In this document: positions 44,801 to 55,417 of the stretch, piece after piece
How the letters are laid out: each line of letters starts with the position of its first letter
How positions within the stretch are numbered: position 1 is the first letter of the stretch
Source of the DNA: Pleurotus ostreatus/Saccharomyces cerevisiae fusant
Lineage: Eukaryota > Opisthokonta
DNA: 64,000 nucleotides
NCBI GenBank assembly: GCA_024196135.1
Contig: JAMQCK010000085.1
Location: 19,327-83,326 of the forward strand
Direction: 5' to 3'
Notes under the pieces: model-generated
Seen by the model: the letters and a program-made list of their open reading frames with translations, nothing else
What the model was told of the DNA's origin: nothing
Database searches by the model: none
Made by a program: the position numbers and the translations under genes

Positions 44801-45275
44801 CGGAGACAGATGAGAAGCAGAGTTGAGCGAGACGCAGGAGAAAGGTGTGCGCGGCTAGATGATATGCAGGCTCGCCACCATAGGCTAGCTCTTGCAGTGC
44901 GCGGCGATTGAGTTCGTCGGCAGGAATCGAACATAAATCCTCAGGAGCAAAGTCGAGGTCAGGGCCCGTCCAGTTGGCCTGCACAAAAGCGTGTAGGGAC
45001 GCCGCACCCAGACAGAGCCGCAGAAGATCTGATTTGTCGACAGTGGGCGAGGCTGTAGGAGCGGAAGGACTGGGTTTCAAGAGAGCATCGAGGCTGGAGT
45101 TAGACGGAGGCGTGGCGTTGATGAGTCCGCTGATGATTGAAGCCGAGAATACGTCTTTGAATCGACCTTCCGCCACAGCGTTTGCTATGGCAGAAACGGG
45201 GTCGTCTCGAGGTATAGAGTCGTCCCACCGACCAGAAACCAGACATTTTTCGATCTCCAGATTCGAGGAGCTCAT
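41813..45275 (-). CDS. TTC27: TTC27 / Emw1-like TPR protein
   Basis: Three exons (high to low): 43392-45275, 42637-42759 and 41813-42580 (924 aa). The N-terminal half is helical (ADELNRRALQELAYGGEPAYH, WWRLRTTLIHAQLLDE). TPR units occupy the C-terminal half: REVGLRYLSLGVVRSALEIF, VVQCHVSLEKHSVA, LGDLAVA, HLRGAVAINPLVGKAWFILG, then FSACVRIDDTDPESWANLAA and SNWKIWANYMVVSVEVGEL, the last two typical of TTC27. Yeast Emw1 is essential and linked to cell-wall integrity, and human TTC27 is a co-chaperone-type TPR protein; the role here is inferred. The first intron (42760-43391) is 632 nt, over ten times the window norm, and stays open in frame for about 195 codons. Confidence 0.9.
42760..43391 (-). 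other. Exceptionally long intron of TTC27 (632 nt)
   Basis: Donor GTGAGC follows WLGARE and the acceptor CACAG precedes FSACVRIDD. The joined sequence restores the TPR. Other introns in the window are mostly 46-60 nt. I found no transposon ends or repeats in it. Confidence 0.8.
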
Positions 45276-45821
45276 GGTTGAGGAGAAAGTTCGAGGGGGC
45301 GGCTGAGCAAATTGTCCGGAGGGGAAGCTATGAGTGGCTTATTGTCATGCTCCGATGAAGATGGCAATCGATTGACGCGATGAGTAAGGCGCCTCGTCGC
45401 GAGATGAGTAAGGAAATCTCAAAGAAATCCCTGACGAATTTCTCTGGGGTTCAGCCCTCTGGTCTCCGTATGTGTTAGAGACCTGTTCTGCAAAGATACC
45501 GATGGAACATCGATGAGTTTGGAACGCAACATACGAACCAGCACGCGCACCGTGGAAGCGCCGAGGAAAAGACGGAAGGAGCAATTTTAGGCGCCCACGC
45601 TTGGACGCCCTGATAGGGGCTCGGCGTTTGCCGCAACAATACCTTCCTTTTTCGGACAACAAGGTCAGGACCCGGATATGGGCGCCCTTCATTCATTTTG
45701 TGTGATGATAGGCTGCCAGGAAGCAAGAAACGAAGTTAGAACCATGCCGTCATCAGTCGTACATTTACAGTGTTCACTACTACATCAATACCCCTCTAAC
45801 AGAGTCTATACAAGAATACAA
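45276..45821. other. Intergenic, TTC27 promoter side
   Basis: 546 bp between two minus-strand genes. It contains one copy (45622-45633) of the palindrome found before the unknown-family genes. No coding signal. Confidence 0.35.
45622..45633. promoter_or_regulatory. CGGCGTTTGCCG palindrome, 347 bp upstream of TTC27
   Basis: Identical to the element before family copies B, D and E. Its function at this site is unknown and it may be coincidental. Confidence 0.3.
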
Positions 45822-47012
45822 TCACGCCTGCTGCTGCTGCTGGGGCAGGGCGACGACGCCCTTGAGCACTGCGTACTCGGCGTTGATGATGCTGCTCGTC
45901 GCCGCTCCGATCGAGACGTTGTTCGCGAGCGCGACGAATTTGATGTCCAGTACCTGGCACTGGCGCACGCGACCGACCGAGACGCCTGCGCCGTCCTGGA
46001 AGTAACGGTCGAGGCGCGGCTGCGGCCGATCGGGTTCTTCGTGCACGACGATCGAGCGCCGAGGCGCACTTGGGCAGCCCAGCGTCTGTGCGTCGGGGGT
46101 GTACGCGGCGAGCGCCTCGCGCACTTGCTGTGGGCTCGGTGGCGGGCGACGGGCAAAGCGCACGGATACACACTCCGTGTGGCCGTCAATGACGGGGACG
46201 CGATTACACTGCGCGGAGACCCGCAGGGGATGGCGCGCGTGCATGTCGAAGGCGAGCGTCTTCCCGTCCGCGCCGTCATCGCTTGCCTGAACGCCACCGA
46301 GGATCTTGAGCGTCTCCCACTCGATCTTCTCTTCCTCGCCCCCGATGTAAGGCACGACGTTATCAAGGATGTCCAAGGATGCCACACCAGGGTACCCTGC
46401 GCCAGAGATGGCCTGCATGGTGGTAACGAGGACGGACTCGATGGGGCCGAACGCCTTTTCGAGCGCGGTAAGGGGGATGACGATGGTGGTGGTAGAGCAG
46501 TTGGCATTGGTGACGATGAAGCCCTTGGTGAGGGAATTCAAGCGGCGCTGCTGGGGGATGATGGAGAGATGGGAGGGGTTGACGAGGGGGACGATGAGGG
46601 GGACGTTGGGATCTCTTCGGAAGTTCTTGGCGTTGGAGAAGACCGCGAGCTCTGCGGTGCGGAAGGCGGCCTCTGCGTGTGCGTGTCAGGGGAGGGGATC
46701 GATGGGGCGCGCAGATCACGTACCGATATCGCCCGCGACGTCCGCGTCGAGCCCGGAGAAGACGACGGGGCAGTCGGTGAAGTGCTCCGGCTCGCAGGGG
46801 TGGACGATGATGTCCGCGGCCACGGTGGGGATGGGGACGGCCTGCTTCCAGGTGACGGCGCGCGCGTACGGCTTGCCCGCCGAGCGGGGGGACGCGCCGA
46901 GCTTGTGCAGCACGAACCAGGGGTGCTGGCTGAGGAGGACGATGAAGCGCTGGCCCACGGTGCCAGTTGCACCGAGGACGCCGACCTTGATCTTCTGGCG
47001 ACCGTCTGCCAT
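45822..47012 (-). CDS. HOM2: Aspartate-semialdehyde dehydrogenase
   Basis: Two exons, 46724-47012 and 45822-46672 (51-nt intron; 379 aa). MADGRQKIKVGVLGATGTVG carries the NADP-binding GxxGxxG. FSGLDAD, SNAKNFRR and LIVPLVNP follow. The catalytic Cys is C155 in TNANCSTTT. ISGAGYPG, IPYIGGEE-like VVPYIGGEE, the substrate motif VSAQCNRVPV and DGHTE, and GVSVGR complete the family pattern. It reduces beta-aspartyl phosphate to aspartate semialdehyde, the second step toward threonine and methionine, in the cytosol. An in-frame ATG at 47090 would add 26 residues; the shorter start matches yeast Hom2 length. No odd features. Confidence 0.95.
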
Positions 47013-47446
47013 GTGAGAGCGCGGGTACTTGTGAAGGAGGGGACTTGGGGGAAACTCGGTGGTGTCGCTCGGTTGAAGAGGCTGCGCCATCGCCGCCGGC
47101 GATGAGGGAGATGACTCCGTCAAGGAATAAATGAGCGGCGCGGGGAGATGGAGCGATCCCTGATCGGCGTTCCGGCGCTTAGTCTTCACGCGGTTCTCAC
47201 GCTCTGCACCCGCGCACGAATATCGCAGGATTTACGGGACGTCGCGAGCGGAGGTGGGGGGAGGGGAGGGACTTGGGAACGACGAGGCGGGAGGAAAGGA
47301 AGAAAGACGCATTCTTTACAACTCATCAGACAATTAAAATTAAACTCAAAATAGGGGCGAGCCACCAATGCCCCTCGGGCCTCCAGAGAACGATTCTTAT
47401 GCTGCAAAGGAAGCTATGTAGTAACTGAGATAGCAGTGTGATGCAA
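47013..47446. other. HOM2 promoter region
   Basis: 434 bp between the HOM2 start and the stop of the upstream regulator, both on minus. It contains a G-rich/A-rich strand-asymmetric stretch at about 47255-47310 (a poly-pyrimidine tract in HOM2 orientation). No Gcn4-type site was confidently seen. Confidence 0.35.
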
Positions 47447-49772
47447 TCAATATCCCTGACCTCCTCCACCAGTCATGTACTCCTCGGACTGATACGTCCC
47501 CTCCATAAACATGGGATCCATGGGATGCAGAGGGTCCATGGCAGAGAGCGTCGACAGATCCGTCCCAGTGCCTCCGTGAAATATCGCCCACGTATTCGCG
47601 AAGCGGTCGAAGGTGCTGATGTCGGTTGGGATCTGCTGCGTGCCTAGGCTCGATAGTCCTGCACCAATATCATTATCCACGGGCATGTCCATTGGTAGGC
47701 CGCGCCAGGCGTCCGGTGGGTCAACTTCCCAGGTATGGGGGGACTCCTCTGGGATCTGCGTCGCCGAAGCAGACCGAATGACATCCAGCTCATCGTTGAT
47801 GGCCTTGGTCGTCGCGCTCATGTCCACCCCCGCGAAGCTGCTGAACCTCACCACATCGCGCAACCTGAGATTCTGTTAGATCTTCCGGCTTCAATCCTTC
47901 CCGCCACCCCACGCACCTCAACAGAGCCTCCGCGCGATCATCTGCACTCACGGCGCCCGACTTGTCGCCAATCAGCACCGCCGCCCACGACTCTAGCCCC
48001 GAAAACTGCTTGAAGCGCAGCCTATACGGACTCATCGCCCTTCTTACATCCACACTCCCCTTCACCACCGCCCGCACCGCGATCGCCTTCGCCGCCCGGC
48101 GCTGCGCAGCCAGCCGTGCGGCACCCGCGGGGTCGCGGACGGCGGACTCGACGGTGCGGGCCTGCAGCGCGCGGTGAAGAGAGACGGCGAGCGTACCGAG
48201 AGCGTGCGCGCAGGCATGAAGACAGACGCGGAGCTCTGGGCCATTGCCGAGGGAGAAGACGTAAGCGCGAAAGCGGCTGGCGCTGGCTTGGAAGAGCTCC
48301 ATGGCGGAGATCATCTGGAGGGCAGCGACTTCGTCTAGGGGACGACGGCGGGCAGCGACTGCGAAGGAGAGGTCAGCATGGGATGAGAAGACAAGCGAGC
48401 CTGCTTACGTCCGCTGAGGCTTTCTACGCAATCCCTGGCCAAATGTATGGTGCGATTCAGTACTGGAAGAGATCGTCAGGGTTATATGTAGATGGAATGA
48501 GCGACTAGCATACGCGAATTCATGAGGAGCACTACCGCTGCGTCAGGTGTGAGGGACGATGCGCGTGCGAGTGCGTCCTCAAAAGTCGTATTCACGGGTC
48601 CACATATAATTTCCTCGTCACTTGCGGAGCTGTGTGCGCGGGTAAGTATAGGTCGAGAGGAGTTACACCGCATAACACGTACAATGGGAGTGTTTTATCG
48701 ATGCTCAACGCATGTAGGGCTAAGACCATCTGTCGAGCGTGCGTCGCTTCCTTAGTATGATATATATGACTTGTGTACGCACCAGTGAACCTCGCCACTG
48801 CAAACGAACAATATGCCCGTTCAGCGTGGTCACCGAATGCTGCCATTCCAACTTTCCCGACTCCGCTAACGCCCGGAACTGCCACACATACGCAGCCGCC
48901 CACCCCATCCGATCCGCAGGATCGTCCGGACTCTCAATACAGTCCAGCAAAAAGCACGACGCCACATTCTCTGTCGACGCATGCGTCGCGATCCCCTCCT
49001 TCCGCGCCAGACGTAGCGCCTCGTCGTGTAAGCGACGTGCGATATCGCGCCGCCGCCTACCGAGTTCCGCGACGTCGACGCCGCCGAGAGTGGAGTCGAG
49101 ATTGCTGCGCGTGTTCAGGTTGAGCGGGTCCCACTGGACGAGGCGGTCGGGGAAACGGCCGCCTTGGGCGTCGCAGCCGACAAAGTAGGGGTCGACGGAG
49201 ACAAGGGATGAGAAAGCGAGGATGCAGTGGGTGAGTACGCGACGAGATGGGTCAAGACGTGCGGGGTCCCAACCAACTTCTTCGAGGGCAGCACGAAGCT
49301 TGTCCGTCGAGAAAAGTGGGTTCTGCGCAGGGGGAAAACGCGTAAAGACTGCGTGCGGTCGTAAGCAGGGCGCAACGCGGACATCTGAATATATATGCGT
49401 ACTTTCGAGAGCATCCTGGACCAGAGTGCTTGGAAGGATAAGAGGTGGAGGTTCGGGTGAGTCACCGCGTATGACGAGTGCGCTGCTGGGTCCGGGAATG
49501 GGTTCCGCGCGTCGACTCGAAGAACGAGGTTCGGGTGTAGGAACGGTCAGACCAGCGGCAGCGGCCTCCTTCATCAGGGTCTTCTTTCCCTTCCCTCTCG
49601 TCCGCTTCGGAGCTATTGTTGTCGTACACTCCACTCCCTTCTCCGCGCAGCGTGGACATGGCTTGCCATCAGGCTGAGGGTGGCATATGACCCTCTTCGA
49701 CTTGCAGTAGTCGCAGGCTGACTTCTTCCTCTTCTTCGCTTCGCCAGACGACTCTGGAGAGTTGGAGTCCAT
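47447..49772 (-). CDS. Zn(II)2Cys6 transcription factor, pair member 1
   Basis: Seven exons (high to low): 49403-49772, 48783-49348, 48683-48729, 48514-48629, 48409-48462, 47917-48358 and 47447-47864 (670 aa). The cluster is C20, C23, C30, C39, C42 and C49 (spacing 2-6-8-2-6) in ACDYCKSKRVICHPQ and CPRCAEKGVEC, preceded by a basic KKRKK run. A Pro/Ser-rich linker follows, then the mainly helical regulatory half (HCILAFSSLVSVDPYFVG, AAYVWQFRALAES, EEIICGPVNTTFEDALARA). The C-terminus is acidic and Met/Gly-rich, perhaps an activation region. Exon lengths 47, 116 and 54 are identical to the paralog at 51492-53902. The two genes point away from each other around the GFA-type gene. Targets unknown. 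Confidence 0.87.
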
Positions 49773-50691
49773 GGTCTAGGATCACGACAAAGCCGAAGAT
49801 CAACGGACGCTCTTCAACATAAGAACACGGACGATTAGCCGACTCGGAGGGAGTCCTGCGAAAGGGTTAGCAATCATGATGTGTACTTCTCGCGACAGAG
49901 AACGCAGTGCAGTATGCAGTATCGATACGACTTGAGTGTTATATTTGCATGGATAGAGTCATTGATGCAGATGCTTCACTAACCTGGGGGTGCCGGTATA
50001 GAGAAATGAGCGTCTCTAATAAAAGTTATGATCCGTTAGAGCTCTACTGTGGTCGGGACAGAGTTCGTGGTCTGACTCCTAGCTGTGTTCCACTGAGAGA
50101 AATGGGAAGGATGGCACGTATCCGTGCGCGACGCAATGGAAGTTGAAGAAAAGGTTCAATGCGGCATTACCAGGGGCGCCTATTGATCGGACCGCCTGTT
50201 CCGGGACGCGTGTGGCCAAAGCACGTGGCAAGTTGAACTTGCTCCCTCCTCCAATCATCGCTCCTTTGCTCTTCCCTTGATCTTCCGAAGCACCGTAAAT
50301 AGCTCAATGCGAGCTCGATATACGATATACTCTGATATCTTACTGCCCTACTGCGTCTTGATGCTGGCTTACGCTCAAAATGCTGACCTCAGTCTTCGGG
50401 ATCCGGCAAGCCCTCGCAAGGCTCTCTGGATGGCCATCATGCAGCCCCAACGTCCGACAACATAGGATGTTTCGCCCGTAAATCAAGGAAGCTTTAATGA
50501 CTCAGGACGACAAGTTGGATCTGCAGGTCACCGCTTATCTTGTCTTTATAAGCGACGGTCAGCAGGTCTCAAGGCAAGCGTCAGCGAAACATGTGTTTCC
50601 CTATTGCTATAAGTACTGCAGCGCATCTCAACCGCCAATAAACCGGTCTCACAAGCGACGAAGCTGCGAGCGATACACCTCTCCCTAGGAC
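49773..50691. other. Divergent promoter region between regulator and GFA gene
   Basis: 919 bp separating a minus-strand regulator from a plus-strand enzyme gene. No coding chain. Such shared regions often carry the regulator's own sites, but I cannot identify a repeated CGG triplet pair with confidence. Confidence 0.35.
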
Positions 50692-51264
50692 ATGTCGTCT
50701 AACAAGCAATCGTACTTTCCTCCCGCTGGACTCGCCAACGATGGCTGGTCCACAGAGGACGAGGCCACAGCGACATGCTTTTGTGGCACAGTTCAACTGT
50801 CTTTTGTAAGTTTGTATCACCCTATGAAACTGCGCAAGCTGATCGTCCGCCAGCCAACCCAAGGCCCCGGCCTCGTCGACACCTTCGTCTGCAACTGCTA
50901 CGACTGCCGCAAAATCACCGCCTCCATGTTCGCCTCCAACTTCGTCATCGCCGACAAGTACCTCAAGCACCTGCGCGGGCAGGACAAGCTCAAGACCTTC
51001 GCGCAGTCAAAGACCATCGGTAGCGGGCACACGATGACGAATCACTTCTGCTCGAACTGCGGGACGCTGATGTATCGAGTCGGCGAAGGCTTCCCGGGGA
51101 TGAGCATTCTGCGCATCGGCACGGTCGACGACTTCAGTCTGCATGAGACGAAGTTGCGGCCGAGGAGGGAGCAGTACGTTAAGGATAGGGTTGATTGGTT
51201 TACCGGGGTGGAAGGGGCTGAGAAATTCGAGGGGATGGGATATAGTAGCAAGCACAAGCTCTAG
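50692..51264 (+). CDS. GFA / CENP-V family zinc-binding protein
   Basis: Two exons, 50692-50805 and 50854-51264 (174 aa). The family's cysteine set is all present: C29 and C31 (CFCG), C51, C53 and C56 (CNCYDC), C104 and C107 (CSNCG). These bind two zinc ions in the Mss4-like fold. The named activity of the family is glutathione adduct formation with formaldehyde, but most fungal members are uncharacterised, so substrate and reaction are open. It sits between two paralogous Zn2Cys6 regulators. The protein is complete, with no signal peptide. Confidence 0.9.
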   Translation: MSSNKQSYFPPAGLANDGWSTEDEATATCFCGTVQLSFVSLYHPMKLRKLIVRQPTQGPGLVDTFVCNCYDCRKITASMFASNFVIADKYLKHLRGQDKLKTFAQSKTIGSGHTMTNHFCSNCGTLMYRVGEGFPGMSILRIGTVDDFSLHETKLRPRREQYVKDRVDWFTGVEGAEKFEGMGYSSKHKL

Positions 51265-51491
51265 CGACGTAGTCTCCGAGCTCCATCTGTCTCGATGCAC
51301 GAAAAACCTATTGGCGAAGTCAGTGAGGTGGAAGTTGGGACAAGAGCATTCGGCGGGCCGGATGCTCCCGCAGATTGATTGCACGTGCCGTACGCGTGGG
51401 AAGAAGCACGCGCCAGTCTCCGGTTCAGCTTCGAGTTGGCTTGCGCCGCATCCTCTCTTTTGAACTCTGCTACTCCTAGGGAATTTTGGCG

Positions 51492-53902
51492 ATGCTCACA
51501 ACTATCTCTGGCACTGCTGCAACTAAGAGGAAGCGCGCTTGCGACTACTGTAAGCTCAAGAGGGTCATCTGTCATCCTCAGCAGGACGGAAAGTCGTGCC
51601 CGCGCTGCCAGGAGAAGGGCATCAGGTGAGTAATGTAATGTATCGGCAGCGACAGAAGGATTCAAATTGGCTTGCAGCTGTACTACTACTTTACTGCCCA
51701 GGAAGCCCAGGGGGCCGGCAAGGAAATTAACCAGGGACGAAGCGCAGAGCACCAAGAAGCTCACTGACGAGAAGAATGCAGAGGCCTCTACGAGTGCTGT
51801 AGCAATCATCGAATCAAGTACATCTATTCCCCCTGCTCTTCAAAGCACCATCTCTTCCATTCCGGGCCACCTTATCCGGGATGCATTCGAAGGTACGTCC
51901 AGCTTTTCATCTTGAAGCACGCTGACATTGGTGTCCGACTCAGTGTGCACTTCCATGATGCCTGCAGCCGGCCCAGGACTGGTCCCTCTCCGCCAGCACC
52001 GTGCCCTGCTGGAGAGCTGTGACTGGGACATACAACATCTCGCCCCGCAAGCACGCGTCCTCATCTTCTGCCTCCTCGCTATCGCATCTCTTGTGTCCGC
52101 CGACCCTTCCTACGTTGGGTACGACTCATGCGGCCGGAGATGTTCCGCCGCTCACCTTGACTGGAACTCGATCTCGACCGCGGACATGAGTAGCTCGGAG
52201 TTGCGCGAGCTGGGGATGAGGCGGAGGCCCATATGCGGGCAGCTGTATGGCGAGGCTGTGCGGCAAGCGCACTTGGATGGCATTACTACCTTGGCGTCGC
52301 GCGAGAATGCGGCGTCCTGCCTCCTACTGAATATTCTTGACATAGGTGCGTGCATTTACTAGACTTGATCAATTACCATGGGCTGACCTTCGCAGCGCAT
52401 AAGCCCAACACGACTCTGCCCTGGGCAACCGCCTTCGTATGGCAGCTCAGGTCGCTCTCCGATATGGACGCTATCGACGCCACATTCGACATCTGGGACG
52501 CGTCTTCCAGAGATCTCGCCGGGTTTCAATGGCGCGTAGCCCTAGTGAGTCGAAACGTATCTTCAAATTGGATCAAGTCGATGACAAGGCGCCTAGGTCT
52601 TCATCGCTATCTCTGCTATCAAGACAGGCAAGAGCCTCCCCTTGTACGTTCATCCAGTGCTCCTTTGGTCACGCTCACCTGTTCCCCGCTATAGCTCAGC
52701 CGAGGACGAGGACCTCATCTGTGGCTCAAAGCCTGTGAGTGTTGAGGATGCCTTCGAACAGGCATCGAGCCTATCTCGCCGCGATGCCGTCGTCTTGCTC
52801 ATGCAATCTGGTAAGCGTCCTTGGTGCTTCGCCACTGATATGACCAACGACGGACAGTGTACACCCGCAGCATACACCTCATGCGCGATGCGCTCGCGAA
52901 GGTCGTCGGCAGTAAGTCCCATGATTCATCCTCCTCCGAAGCTCAGCTCTTACCTGTCATTCCTCTCTCCAGTCCGAGCCCTTCGCAACCCGCCGGACGA
53001 TTTCACCGTCCTTCAGCACATCACCGCCGCCGAGCGCCACTACGAGCACCTCGTTCGCCTTCGTCGCTTCCTTCACGCCCACGCTGCCGGGCCTAGCTTG
53101 ATGCTCTGCCTGCACAGCACCAGCGTAGCGCATTGTGCGCTGACCGTCGCCCTCTATCGTGCGCTCGCTTCGCAGTCAGAACCAGCGAGTATATATGCTA
53201 CCGATCTGGCGAGGAACCTCAGGAAACGTGCCCGGGCGCTCGCGCGGCGCGCCGTGGTCGATGCCGTCGAAGACGTTCGGAACGTGGTCGCGTCGCACTG
53301 GCTGCGATTCAACCAGGTCGGCGGGTTCGATGCGTGGGCGGAGGTGCTTCTCGACGAGCACGAAGTCGACGGCCAGGACGGGATCACTTTATACGACCGT
53401 CATCGGGCTTTGACGAGGTATGTTTCCGAATCTACGCTGCGAGAATCATCTGTTGACCGACATTTGCTGCCACAGGCTGCGCGACTTGCTCGCTTTTAGC
53501 CAATTCATTGGGATTGACGGAGTCGACATGTTACCAGCCATCGACGCAGCACTGCAGGTCCTTAGCGCGCGCCTGGCCCAGGACATCTTCGATCACGGGG
53601 AGGAATATAACTTTGACGTATCAGTGGACGATGAGTCACCCTCTCATGGCGAGATTTACTCGGGAGGTCTTGCGGCGCCGGTTATACTAAATGATGTTTT
53701 CGAGGAGCCCACTGCATGGACCGTCGTGCTCGGATCTCCTGCGCCAGAGATGGGCTGGGTATCGCAGCTACCGGTATTGTCGTCTGAGATGGCAGTGTCC
53801 AGCGAAGTGCCTACTACGATGCTGCTGCCCGGAAGAGGGGCACATCAGCCTCCAGATACTTCCCAATGGGAACGGTGGATACAGCCAGTCGGTTCTACAT
53901 AG
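51492..53902 (+). CDS. Zn(II)2Cys6 transcription factor, pair member 2
   Basis: Nine exons: 51492-51625, 51678-51892, 51944-52345, 52396-52544, 52598-52644, 52695-52810, 52858-52911, 52973-53417 and 53476-53902 (662 aa). The cluster is C17, C20, C27, C36, C39 and C46, spacing 2-6-8-2-6, in RACDYCKLKRVICHPQQDG; the last Cys is brought in by splicing. The regulatory half aligns with the gene at 47447-49772 (LIFCLLAIASLVSADPSYVG; ATAFVWQLRSLSD; EDLICGSKPVSVEDAFEQA; GFDAWAEVLLDE). Three internal exons have identical lengths (47, 116 and 54). It has two introns the paralog lacks, one inside the zinc cluster. The N-terminal tail is much shorter than in the paralog. Inferred nuclear regulator, targets unknown. 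Confidence 0.87.
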
Positions 53903-54192
53903 TCGTTGTAGTGTAGCCTGTAGCAAACCATTTTGTGCGTAAAAACGATGACCACCTGCATCCTGAGACTGAGAGGCGCCGTCCGAGCCGCGCCAAAGGC
54001 GAACCGTGACGCGCGAGGCTGTTCACGTGCAGATCAACGCGACGCGCCAGCGTGACTTCGTTTGCGCATCTAGGCGCGTCGCGTCACGGCGACGACGATC
54101 CTTCTCGAACACTGACCACCACCATCCCCTCAACGTCCACGGCGACATCCCCCTCCAACTACCCCTCAGCCACGCCTCAGATTAGGTCAATC

Positions 54193-55063
54193 ATGCAGAC
54201 AACACTTGAACAACTGGACGCGATCTCTGCCGGCGCGAAGGTACGTGTGAAGGCGCTATTGATCCTTCCCGAAGGGGTGTCGCATTGTCGCCTTCTTCCC
54301 CTCCTCCACCCCCGTTAACTTCATTCTTCCCCACTATTCCCAAGCACTCAAGACCTTCTCCCGATTACGACTAACGGACATTCTACAGCGCCCTCTCGAA
54401 GCCGACGCGTCGAACGCGACACCGGCGCCCCCAGCGAAGCAGCCTAAGACGAAGAAGACCGCGGCGCGCAAGTCGGCCGCGACAGCGGGCTTCTGTAGCC
54501 TCAGCAAGAAGGACTTTGGAGATAAGATCAAGAATTGTTTGACGTGCGTGACCCTCTGCCTTTGTCCTGACCCCTCCCTTTGTTCCTACCCCTTCCTTTG
54601 TTCTGGCCCCTCCCGTTGCTCTTGTCCGAAGCTAACTCTTTCTCACAGGCTCGAGAAGTATGCGATCCAGCGGATGACATTCCCCGTGCGTAGTATCACC
54701 AGCCCGCGTTGTGCGCGGCACTAACACCTTCATAGCTCCAGATGGACGTCGACTTCTTCCGCAATTTCTTCGTCGCGCCTGGCACGAAGATCGTCCCCGA
54801 AGGTGCGCCTCCAATCACAGGCTTCGCATCTACCCTGCCCTCTCCCCTCGTTTGTAATCAACCTCCCATGCTCACGCACCCTCCCAGTCTACGACGAGAA
54901 CACGCCCGTCGTCGTTGCCACTCTCTCCAACCACGCCGCCGGGCAGACATTCGGTGTCAGCAAGATCAAGAACGGCAACCGCTACACGACGTACGACCTG
55001 TCGCTCATGACTGTCGTCTTCTACCCTCCAACGAAGAAGGCGCAAGTCTGGGTTAGCGTATGA
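54193..55063 (+). CDS. Hypothetical conserved-looking protein, 160 aa
   Basis: Five exons: 54193-54240, 54389-54543, 54649-54685, 54736-54802 and 54888-55063 (in frame). A short N-terminal helix (MQTTLEQLDAISAGAK), a basic Lys/Ala/Pro linker (KQPKTKKTAARKSAA), then a compact domain: LEKYAIQRMTFPLQMDVDFF, GTKIVPEG, TPVVVATLSNHAAGQTFGVS, YTTYDLSLMTVVFYPPTK. I do not recognise the family. An upstream frame from 54052 could extend it. The intron 54544-54648 carries a tandem pyrimidine-rich repeat. Clean splice joins support a real gene. Confidence 0.65.
54557..54620. repeat. Pyrimidine-rich tandem repeat in an intron
   Basis: About three copies of a 19-20 bp unit built on CCTTTGTTCTGACCCCTC inside the 105-nt intron 54544-54648. 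Confidence 0.65.
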
Positions 55064-55417
55064 AGTATTGAGAATAACTTCTACCAGTCAGCATGGTCTA
55101 CCTAATCTATTCACCCCATCTAAACTTTTGCTTATTCTGCTTGCCTATAACCTGTACTCACGAGCCATACCAAGGGCTAATCTCATTCGATGTGTACACT
55201 ATGTATCATGTTCTCAAGCCACTTCATCGTCAATGGATTACTGCTTAAACTCACCCCTTTTCTATGAGCGAAGAACTCATGTTGTGATGAAAGGCACGAC
55301 AACTTCAAAACGCTTGTGGCCAGCCATGGTATTCCGAGAGTAACCTCCATGAATGCATTACACAACAACAGTATCAGTAGGGCCAGAGTCCAGAGCCAAA
55401 CTAGCGAACAGACACAT
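55064..55417. other. Convergent intergenic region
   Basis: 354 bp between the 3' ends of the 160-aa gene (plus) and CHS5 (minus). AT-rich; no coding signal. Expected to hold both polyadenylation sites. Confidence 0.4.

Noticed and set aside
45678..47105. Plus-strand ORF of 475 aa
   Set aside because: Antisense to HOM2; its composition mirrors the GC-rich third codon positions. The minus strand carries a complete enzyme with catalytic motifs.
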